Below are positions 57,675 to 64,000 of a stretch of 64,000 bases of DNA, one piece after another. Source of the stretch: Hyphomicrobiales bacterium (lineage in GTDB: Bacteria; Pseudomonadota; Alphaproteobacteria; Rhizobiales; Rhizobiaceae); NCBI GenBank assembly GCA_900473185.1, contig UCKU01000002.1, positions 167,926 through 231,925 on the forward strand. Reading direction: 5' to 3'. The position numbers were made by a program, and so were the translations under genes. Each line of letters begins with the position of its first letter. Position 1 is the stretch's first letter. The notes beneath the pieces were generated by a model. It had not been told where the DNA came from, made no database searches, and saw only the letters and a list, made by a program, of their open reading frames with translations.

Positions 57675-58787
57675 ATGACAGTGCGCAATCTTTTCCTGCT
57701 GCCGGGTGACGGCATCGGCCCCGAGGCCATGGGCGAAGTCCGCAAGATCATCGCTTACATGAACGAGGCGATGAATGCCGGTTTCGCCACCGACGAGGGC
57801 CTCGTTGGCGGCTGCGCCTATGATGCGCATGGCGCAGCGATCTCCGAAGACGACATGAAGAAGGCGCTTGCAGCCGACGCCGTGCTCTTCGGCGCCGTCG
57901 GCGGGCCGAAGTGGGATAGCGTTCCCTATGAAGTACGCCCGGAAGCCGGCCTGTTGCGCCTGCGCAAGGATCTGGAACTCTTCGCCAATCTGCGTCCGGC
58001 GATCTGCTATCCCGCACTCGCCTCCGCTTCCTCGCTGAAGCCGGAACTGGTCGAGGGTCTCGACATCCTCATCATCCGCGAGTTGACGGGCGGTGTTTAC
58101 TTCGGCGAGCCGAAAGAAATCATCGATCTCGGCAATGGCCAGAAGCGTGGCATCGATACGCAGGTTTACGACACCTACGAGATCGAGCGCATTGCCGGTG
58201 TCGCCTTTGAAATGGCCCGCACCCGCAACAACCGCGTCTGCTCCATGGAAAAGCGCAACGTCATGAAATCGGGCGTGCTCTGGAACCAGGTCGTGACCGA
58301 GACACACAAGGCAAAATATTCAGACGTGCAGCTCGAGCATATGCTGGCCGATGCCGGCGGCATGCAGCTCGTGCGCCAGCCGAAACAGTTCGACGTCATC
58401 GTCACCGACAACCTCTTCGGCGACATGCTCTCGGACGTTGCCGCCATGCTGACTGGCTCGCTCGGCATGCTGCCATCGGCCTCGCTCGGCGCCCCGGACG
58501 GTAAGACCGGCAAGCGCAAGGCACTCTATGAGCCGGTGCATGGCTCGGCGCCCGATATCGCCGGCAAGGGCATCGCCAATCCGATTGCCATGATTGCCTC
58601 CTTCGCCATGTGCCTTCGCTACTCCTTCAATCTGGTCAAGGAAGCGGACAACCTCGAAAAGGCGATCGCCAACGTGCTCGACAAGGGCATCCGCACTGGC
58701 GACATCATGGCACCAGGCAGCCGTCAGGTCGGCACCGTCGAGATGGGCGACGCCATCCTCGACGAGTTCAAGGCTCTTTCTGCCTGA
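57675..58787 (+). CDS. leuB: 3-isopropylmalate dehydrogenase
   Basis: Oxidatively decarboxylates 3-isopropylmalate in leucine synthesis. The 370-residue protein shows [31 protein letters not shown], and the metal/substrate region [20 protein letters not shown], with [18 protein letters not shown] at the nucleotide site. ATG 57675 has CGGAGGG upstream. A parS-like site and a terminator follow immediately. Confidence 0.98.
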   Translation: MTVRNLFLLPGDGIGPEAMGEVRKIIAYMNEAMNAGFATDEGLVGGCAYDAHGAAISEDDMKKALAADAVLFGAVGGPKWDSVPYEVRPEAGLLRLRKDLELFANLRPAICYPALASASSLKPELVEGLDILIIRELTGGVYFGEPKEIIDLGNGQKRGIDTQVYDTYEIERIAGVAFEMARTRNNRVCSMEKRNVMKSGVLWNQVVTETHKAKYSDVQLEHMLADAGGMQLVRQPKQFDVIVTDNLFGDMLSDVAAMLTGSLGMLPSASLGAPDGKTGKRKALYEPVHGSAPDIAGKGIANPIAMIASFAMCLRYSFNLVKEADNLEKAIANVLDKGIRTGDIMAPGSRQVGTVEMGDAILDEFKALSA

Positions 58788-58803
58788 TATTTCACGTGAA
58801 ACG
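58788..58803. promoter_or_regulatory. near-consensus parS (ParB-binding) site
   Basis: TATTTCACGTGAAACG matches the universal parS TGTTTCACGTGAAACA at 14 of 16 positions, with the complete TTTCACGTGAAA palindrome. It begins one base after the leuB stop codon. ParB nucleates here in chromosome segregation systems, usually near the replication origin. Confidence 0.8.
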
Positions 58804-58811
58804 CTTTTCAG

Positions 58812-58840
58812 CCCTTCGCACCTCATGCGGAGGGTTTTTT
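58812..58840 (+). terminator. rho-independent terminator of leuB
   Basis: The stem CCCTTCGCA / TGCGGAGGG (one G-U pair) with a five-base loop is followed by six T residues. Confidence 0.88.
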
Positions 58841-59077
58841 ATTGAAGCCAGCATTCCCGCTCCTATGAATGATGTCACGGCAGGTCTGGCATTCAGCGCA
58901 CGGGTCGCATTTGCTACCGCTATCACGCTCACTCGCCTCCGCCTGATCTTCTCCTTCAGGGTACGGATTGGCCAACACCAAAATTGATTAGAATTTTCCG
59001 AGGAAGCCCGCCCTCTGTCGTAATCCTGTGCATTTTTACCGCCTATCTCATACCCGAGGGTTATACGGATAGACGAA

Positions 59078-59812
59078 ATGCGGGAACTTCTAGTCTCCTT
59101 GGACAGGCGCTGGCGCAGAAATAGATGCGTCATGCCACCATTGCGGTGGCGCGCATGCCTTTTCATTACGCTGAACGCCGTTATCCTTTCCATGCTGATC
59201 TTCGATGCGCCGATCGGTGCCGGCCATCTGCCGGAGCCCATTCAGCGCTTCGGCGAGATGTTGACCGATTTCGGCGATTCCGCCTGGCTGATCCTCACCA
59301 GCGTCCTGCTCTTCTTCCACGGCAGAGCCGGCTACAAGCTTTTGAACAGCGCAAAGGCAAAGGCCCAGGCACTCTATGTGAGCTGGATCGGCGCCTACCT
59401 GTTTACGACCGTCGTCTTTTCCGGTCTGCTCGCAAACCTCCTGAAACGCACGATCGGCCGCGCGCGCCCCGAACATTTCCAGGACCTCGGGGTACTTTCC
59501 TTCACGCCCTTCTCCGGCCATGCAGCACTGGAAAGTTTCCCGTCAGGCCATTCGACCACGGTGGGTGCCTTCTTCGCTGCCTTCGCCCTGCTCTTCCCGC
59601 GCTACCGGGTTCCCTTTATCGCCGGTGCCATCTGGCTCGGCATGACGCGTGTCATGGTCGGCGCCCACTATCCGAGCGATGTCATTGCCGGTCTCGCCTT
59701 CGGCGCCTGGTTCTCGCTCCTGACGGCAATCGTCTATGCGCGCTACGGTTTGCTTTTCAAACTGGCGCCGGATGGCTGGCCGACGTCCAAGCGATACTTC
59801 CCAAACGCATAA
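59078..59812 (+). CDS. PAP2-family membrane phosphatase
   Basis: An integral membrane phosphatase of 244 residues. The three PAP2 motifs are KRTIGRARPEHF, PSGHSTT and RVMVGAHYPSDV, all intact, and there are about six helices. Possible substrates are phosphatidic acid, undecaprenyl pyrophosphate or lipid A phosphate (LpxE-like); the motif alone does not decide. ATG 59078 has no strong ribosome binding site. A bidirectional terminator follows. Confidence 0.88.
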   Translation: MRELLVSLDRRWRRNRCVMPPLRWRACLFITLNAVILSMLIFDAPIGAGHLPEPIQRFGEMLTDFGDSAWLILTSVLLFFHGRAGYKLLNSAKAKAQALYVSWIGAYLFTTVVFSGLLANLLKRTIGRARPEHFQDLGVLSFTPFSGHAALESFPSGHSTTVGAFFAAFALLFPRYRVPFIAGAIWLGMTRVMVGAHYPSDVIAGLAFGAWFSLLTAIVYARYGLLFKLAPDGWPTSKRYFPNA

Positions 59813-59825
59813 GAAATGGCGCATG

Positions 59826-59862
59826 AAAAACCCGGCGCCTTTCGAGCGCCGGGCTTTGTTTT
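59826..59862. terminator. bidirectional terminator
   Basis: The stem CCCGGCGC / GCGCCGGG has a CTTTGTTTT tail on the plus strand and GTTTTTC on the minus strand. It serves the PAP2 gene and the convergent MFS gene. Confidence 0.85.
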
Positions 59863-59879
59863 CACGATATCCAGGTGCC

Positions 59880-61766
59880 TTAGTCCAGCGCGTGAATATC
59901 CCGGTTCTTGGTTTCCGGCAGGAACAGCAGGCCGATGACCAGCGTGATCGATGCGAAGACGATCGGATACCAGAGACCGTAATAGATGTTGCCAGCGGCA
60001 GCACTCATCGCAAAGGCCGTAGCAGGCAGCAGACCGCCGAACCAGCCATTGCCGATGTGATAGGGCAGCGACATGCCGGTATAGCGGATGCGGGTCGGAA
60101 AGAGCTCGACCAGCAGCGCCGCGATCGGGCCGTAGACCATCGTCACGTAGAGCACGAGCACGAACAGGATGGCGATCGTGCCGACCCAGTTGACGCGAGC
60201 AGGGTCGGCCGTCATCGCGAACGAACCGCCGCCAGGGATCGTGTAGACGGCCATGTCGGTGACGCTTTTCGCTTCATCCGCCGTCAGCAGCTTGCCGGCA
60301 ACGAGTTTGTCGGCTGGCAGCGTTTCCTTCTGGCCGGCGCGTATCGCATCGGCATTGAGGGTGAGTTCCGGATTGGCGGCGATGAAGGCATCGAGCTTGG
60401 CATCGGCAACCTTGGCAGCACCGCGCTTCAGCGGATAGCCGGCATCATGAAGGGCAAGATTGACGCCCTTTTCGAAGGCAGTATTGGTCTTTGCGGCATC
60501 GGCACCGGCTGCGACGGCGTCGTAACCGGTTATCGTTTCGTCACCGACCTTCACGGTTGCCGGCTGGCCAGCAGGACCCGGCACCACATCATAAGGCACC
60601 GAGTTCTTGGTCAGGAACGCCGTTGCGATATCGCAGGAGTTGGTGAACTTGGAGGTCCCGGTCGGGTTGAACTGGAATTTGCAATCTGCCGGATCCACAG
60701 TCACCGTTGCCCGGATCGTCGCCTGCGCCTCAGAGAGGGCTGGATTTGCCATATAAGTCATCGCCTTGAACAGCGGGAAATACGTGACTGCTGCGATGAG
60801 CAACCCCGCCATGATGATCGGCTTGCGGCCGATCTTGTCCGACAGTCCGCCGAAGATGACGAAGAATGGCGTGGCGAGGAAGAGGGCGATCGCGACCATG
60901 ATGTTGGCCGACTGCAGATCGACCTTCAGCACGTTCTGCAGGAAGAACAGGGCGTAGAACTGACCGCCGTACCAGATGACCGCCTGACCCATGGTAGCGC
61001 CGAAAAGCGCGATCAGCGCGATCTTGGCATTCTTCCACTGGCCGAATGCTTCCGTCAGCGGTGCCTTCGATCCCTTGCCTTCCGCCTTCATGCGCTGGAA
61101 GGCAGGCGACTCGTTCATCTTCAACCGGATCCAGACGGAGATACCGAGCAGGACGACCGAGACGAGGAATGGAATACGCCAGCCCCAGGCGGCAAAGGCG
61201 GTCGAGCCCATGATCGACTGGACCGTGACGATGACGATCAGCGACAGGAAGAGACCGAGCGTTGCCGTCGTCTGGATCCAGGACGTAAAGTAGCCGCGGC
61301 GACCGTTCGGCGCGTGTTCGGCAACGTAAGTGGCCGCACCGCCATATTCGCCGCCGAGCGCCAGGCCCTGCAGCAGGCGCAGCCCGATCAGGATGATCGG
61401 AGCGGCAATGCCGATGGAGGCAGCACCCGGCAGGATGCCGACCAGGAAGGTCGAAAAGCCCATGATGAGAATGGTCACCAGGAAGGTGTATTTGCGGCCG
61501 ACGAGATCGCCGAGGCGGCCGAAGACCAATGCGCCGAACGGACGCACCAGGAAGCCTGCAGCGAAGGCTAGCAGCGTGAAGATGTTACGCGTCGCTTCCG
61601 GATACTGGGTGAAATAGGTCGCGCCGATATAGGTGGCGAGCGAACCGTAAAGATAGAAATCATACCATTCGAAAACCGTGCCGAGCGACGAGGCGAAGAT
61701 GACTTTCTTCTCCTCGCCCGTCATCGGACCGGCTTTTGCACCGTCGACGCTTGCGACATTTGCCAT
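59880..61766 (-). CDS. MFS transporter (MHS/ProP-like) with large periplasmic insert
   Basis: A proton-coupled carrier of 628 residues with 12 helices. The N-terminal half has EWYDFYLYGSLATYIG, RPFGALVFGRLGDLVGRKYT and RLLQGLALGGEYGGAA. About 185 residues (340-527) separate two C-terminal helices. This insert lacks helices and contains Cys362 and Cys378. I chose ATG 61766 with GGAGGACAG upstream. MHS-family members carry organic acids, proline or shikimate; the substrate is unknown. Confidence 0.88.
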   Translation of the reverse strand: MANVASVDGAKAGPMTGEEKKVIFASSLGTVFEWYDFYLYGSLATYIGATYFTQYPEATRNIFTLLAFAAGFLVRPFGALVFGRLGDLVGRKYTFLVTILIMGFSTFLVGILPGAASIGIAAPIILIGLRLLQGLALGGEYGGAATYVAEHAPNGRRGYFTSWIQTTATLGLFLSLIVIVTVQSIMGSTAFAAWGWRIPFLVSVVLLGISVWIRLKMNESPAFQRMKAEGKGSKAPLTEAFGQWKNAKIALIALFGATMGQAVIWYGGQFYALFFLQNVLKVDLQSANIMVAIALFLATPFFVIFGGLSDKIGRKPIIMAGLLIAAVTYFPLFKAMTYMANPALSEAQATIRATVTVDPADCKFQFNPTGTSKFTNSCDIATAFLTKNSVPYDVVPGPAGQPATVKVGDETITGYDAVAAGADAAKTNTAFEKGVNLALHDAGYPLKRGAAKVADAKLDAFIAANPELTLNADAIRAGQKETLPADKLVAGKLLTADEAKSVTDMAVYTIPGGGSFAMTADPARVNWVGTIAILFVLVLYVTMVYGPIAALLVELFPTRIRYTGMSLPYHIGNGWFGGLLPATAFAMSAAAGNIYYGLWYPIVFASITLVIGLLFLPETKNRDIHALD

Positions 61767-61971
61767 TGTCTGTCCTCCACAGAGTGATGAGCAACGATCG
61801 CGGCCTACTCTCCTCAAAGCATATCCCTGGCCGCGACACGCCTGATGAGAGTTTGACAGAAAAGACGCATCAGAAAGAGGGATGCTTTGGGATTATGACT
61901 TTAGTCTAATTTTTGTGCACGGATTGCTGCAGCATGGCTCTTGCCGTGGCGGAGCAGGCGCGCCGCAATCG

Positions 61972-63246
61972 TCACCCTCGCAAAGCCTGGGCCGGGGACT
62001 GTCGGTAGGCGAGCACCGCCGGCAAGGCGGCGAGGACAGCGGCGAAGGCGAGAAGGATCACCGCAAGCGTTCCGTCTTCGCGTGCGAAGCCGACGGGCAG
62101 GTTGACGCCGCTGCTCTGCGAGAAGAAGCCGGAAAGAATGAGTGCTGCACCATAGCCGAGTGTAAAGCCAAGCCCGACTCCAACGGCGACGAGGATAAAG
62201 AATTCCAGCCAGACAATGCCGAAGATCGCGCCGCGGGGAGCACCGAAGGCGCGTAGCGCGCCAATCTGCCGCCGACGTTGGCCAATATGGATGACAGTCA
62301 CGAGGATCAGCGAGGCGGCGACGAGCACCTGCGCGCCCGAGGCGACGGCAACGAGAATCTGCTTGGCATCACCGAGCGTCGCATAAAGATTGGTCAGCAC
62401 CTCGCCTGGAAAGACGGCAATCGTCGTGCCGTTGCGATAGTCCTGCCGCAGCTTGTAGGCATCGGCAATCGTCTTCGGCTTGACGAGGATGGCCGGGAGA
62501 CCGGGCGTTTCCGCAGTCCAGCTCTCGTTCAGGCCGGCATGGGGATCAGGCTCCGCATGGTGGTCGGCATCCTCGTGAGCGCCTTCCGCGTGTACGGCCT
62601 CATCATGATCCGCCTCCCCGACGTGCTCATGCTCTTCGCCCGCTTCCAGTCCATGAATATGCCAGACGGCCTGGATCGGAACGAGAATGGCGCGGTCCCA
62701 GGCTGTGCCTGTCGGCTGCAGGCGCCCCGTCACATGATAGACGAGCTCCGTATGTGTATGGCCGGCGGTTTCGATCGTGCCGTGCATCGGCTTGATCTCG
62801 CCGCCGATGGCAAGGTTGACGTTCGAGCCGATGACAGCCTCGCCCTCGCTGGCAAAAATCTGGCCTTCGGAAAAGCCGCCGGAAATCGTTTCCGTCAACG
62901 CCCTCGTCGTGCCGACGATCGGATAGCCCGAGAATGAATCGCCGAAGCCGACGGGGGCAGCCCATTCAACGCGCGGATCGACGGCGAGCTTGGCCAGAAC
63001 GTCGCCGGACATCAGCGGCAGCGCAGACGGCTGCAGGAAGATCGACGATAGCACGAGCTGGGTTTCGCTGCCGCCCGCGCCAATGACGAGATCGAACTTG
63101 TCGGCCGCTCGCGCACTGCCAAGACGAAGAGCCCGCTCCTGCAGGATGACGGAAACGCCGAGCGCCGTGGCAAGCGCCACCAGCAGCACGACAACGAGGG
63201 AACCAGCCCACAGGCGGCGCAGATCGGCAAGGATGAAGCGGATCAT
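61972..63246 (-). CDS. FtsX/MacB-type ABC permease with histidine-rich loop
   Basis: A permease of 424 residues with four helices: one N-terminal (about 15-36), then three C-terminal ones (about 300-415), typical of the FtsX/LolC topology. The large periplasmic domain contains ten histidines between residues 196 and 236 (HIHGLEAGEEHEHVGEADHD and onwards). It pairs with the downstream-coupled ATPase gene, whose stop overlaps its start by four bases. Metal or lipoprotein handling is plausible, but the substrate is unknown. Confidence 0.85.
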   Translation of the reverse strand: MIRFILADLRRLWAGSLVVVLLVALATALGVSVILQERALRLGSARAADKFDLVIGAGGSETQLVLSSIFLQPSALPLMSGDVLAKLAVDPRVEWAAPVGFGDSFSGYPIVGTTRALTETISGGFSEGQIFASEGEAVIGSNVNLAIGGEIKPMHGTIETAGHTHTELVYHVTGRLQPTGTAWDRAILVPIQAVWHIHGLEAGEEHEHVGEADHDEAVHAEGAHEDADHHAEPDPHAGLNESWTAETPGLPAILVKPKTIADAYKLRQDYRNGTTIAVFPGEVLTNLYATLGDAKQILVAVASGAQVLVAASLILVTVIHIGQRRRQIGALRAFGAPRGAIFGIVWLEFFILVAVGVGLGFTLGYGAALILSGFFSQSSGVNLPVGFAREDGTLAVILLAFAAVLAALPAVLAYRQSPAQALRG

Positions 63247-63932
63247 GCGGCCGCTCCCTTAATGTCGGAATCGTCGATGATACGGCCGGAGCGGAATGTC
63301 AGGCGACGATCGAGACGGCCGGCAAGGCGGGAATCGTGCGACACGACGATCAGAGTACTACCTTCGGCCACGGCAAGATCGAGCAGCAGATCACCGACGG
63401 CATCACCGCTTTCCGCATCGAGGCTGGCGGTCGGCTCGTCGGCGACGATGACGCCGGGCTTGCGCAGGAGCGCCCGGGCAATCGCCACGCGCTGCATTTC
63501 GCCGCGCGACATGGTCTCGATCTTCTGCCCGGCGCGATTGAGACCGACGATGCCAAGAAGATCATGGGCGCGCGAGATGATTACCGACGTCGCAGCATGC
63601 GCAAGCCGCGCCGGCAACAGCACGTTTTCAACGGCCGACAGGCCGGGGAACAGGTGAAACTCCTGCATGACCAGTCCGATATTGGCCGCCCGGAAGCGGT
63701 CGCGGCGACTCTCGGAGAACCCGGCGATATCCTCGCTGTTCCAGCTGATGCAGCCTTCGCGGACCCGCTCCAGCCCGGTGATGATATTGACGAAGGTGCT
63801 TTTGCCTGAGCCCGAGGCGCCGGTCACTGCGACACGGCTACCCGCCGCAATCGACAGATTGTCGATGGCGAGCGCAGGCGCTGAAAGGCCGGGAAACCTC
63901 ACGGCCAGATGTTCGATTTCGAGACCCAGCAT
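63243..63932 (-). CDS. ABC transporter ATP-binding protein (LolD/MacB type)
   Basis: The ATPase partner of the FtsX-like permease, 229 residues. Walker A is VTGASGSGKSTFVNII, the signature MSRGEMQRVAIARALL, and Walker B GVIVADEPTASLD. I chose ATG 63932 (MLGLEIEHL) rather than the TTG one codon upstream. It starts just after the stop of the upstream partial gene (63939) and ends with RLTFRSGRIIDDSD. Confidence 0.9.
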   Translation of the reverse strand: MLGLEIEHLAVRFPGLSAPALAIDNLSIAAGSRVAVTGASGSGKSTFVNIITGLERVREGCISWNSEDIAGFSESRRDRFRAANIGLVMQEFHLFPGLSAVENVLLPARLAHAATSVIISRAHDLLGIVGLNRAGQKIETMSRGEMQRVAIARALLRKPGVIVADEPTASLDAESGDAVGDLLLDLAVAEGSTLIVVSHDSRLAGRLDRRLTFRSGRIIDDSDIKGAAA

Positions 63933-63938
63933 CAATGC

Positions 63939-64000
63939 TCAGACGCTGGAATATTCGGCCTGGCGGATGCGCAGCAGGCTGACAAAGCCGGTTTCCGGGT
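63939..64000 (-). CDS. C-terminal tail of an unidentified upstream gene
   Basis: The minus strand from the right edge is open and codes for PETGFVSLLRIRQAEYSSV before a TGA at 63939, which lies six bases upstream of the ABC ATPase ATG. Only 19 residues are visible. It must be the gene before the ABC exporter pair in the same operon. I do not recognise the family. Confidence 0.6.
   Translation of the reverse strand, partial: PETGFVSLLRIRQAEYSSV

Noticed and set aside
59736..61571. 611-codon open frame on the plus strand
   Set aside because: Antisense to the MFS carrier and rich in Arg, Asp and His as expected of a shadow frame.
61891..61909. GACTTTAGTC inverted repeat upstream of the MFS carrier
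   Set aside because: The palindrome is only 10 bases with a poor extension, too short to call an operator without conservation data.

Overview
The window reads as chromosomal DNA of a Rhizobiaceae bacterium, most likely Rhizobium of the leguminosarum/etli group. The reasons are the GC-rich base use, a cyclic beta-1,2-glucan synthase (NdvB/ChvB), the order rplU-rpmA-obgE-proB-proA-nadD ... rsfS-rlmH-envC-ctpA-rppH, an imuA-imuB-dnaE2 mutagenesis cassette with an alphaproteobacterial LexA box, and a small RNA with three CCUCCUCCC loops of the rhizobial alpha-r14 type. No insertion sequence, prophage, CRISPR array or rRNA operon is visible.

Layout. 1-8.0 kb (minus): ndvB, cut by the left edge. 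8.2-9.0 kb: very small genes, one apparently frameshifted. 9.2-15.5 kb (minus): a peptide ABC transporter with a membrane dipeptidase. 15.7-16.3 kb: a NUDIX hydrolase. 16.3-19.9 kb (minus): a sugar/inositol-type ABC transporter. 20.3-24.8 kb: a DUF1993 protein, a formylglycine-type phosphonate monoester hydrolase/sulfatase overlapping galE, a ThuA-like protein and a DUF2934 protein. 25.0-27.6 kb: a DHA2 drug exporter divergent from a LysR regulator. 28.0-28.9 kb: a cold-shock protein and a companion. 29.1-36.8 kb: tRNA-Ser(CGA), rplU-rpmA, two acetyltransferases, an EEP phosphatase, then obgE-proB-proA-nadD. 36.8-40.3 kb: the alpha-r14 sRNA, modABC and a ModE-type regulator. 40.5-46.3 kb: rsfS, rlmH, an EnvC-like murein hydrolase activator, ctpA, a YibQ-like deacetylase and rppH. 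46.3-47.1 kb: bacterioferritin and its ferredoxin. 47.3-53.2 kb (minus): imuA-imuB-dnaE2. 53.3-58.8 kb: a small zincin, DUF1737, a CitE-like lyase, a VOC protein, leuD, a threonine dehydratase-like enzyme and leuB. 58.8 kb: a near-consensus parS site. 59-64 kb: a PAP2 phosphatase, an MFS carrier with a large periplasmic insert, and a two-gene FtsX/MacB-type ABC exporter with a histidine-rich loop, preceded by the tail of a further gene cut by the right edge.

How the parts fit. Most of the window is housekeeping: ribosome assembly (L21, L27, ObgE, RsfS, RlmH), proline and leucine biosynthesis, NAD synthesis, envelope remodelling, RNA decapping, iron storage and inducible mutagenesis. The accessory content is mainly nutrient transport (peptides, inositol or a related sugar, molybdate). 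The most interesting signals are non-coding: the triple anti-Shine-Dalgarno sRNA beside nadD, parS-like sites near leuB and inside dnaE2, a terminator with no gene in front of it at 20.26 kb, a tRNA-Leu-like fragment next to tRNA-Ser, and a broken microprotein gene in front of ndvB.
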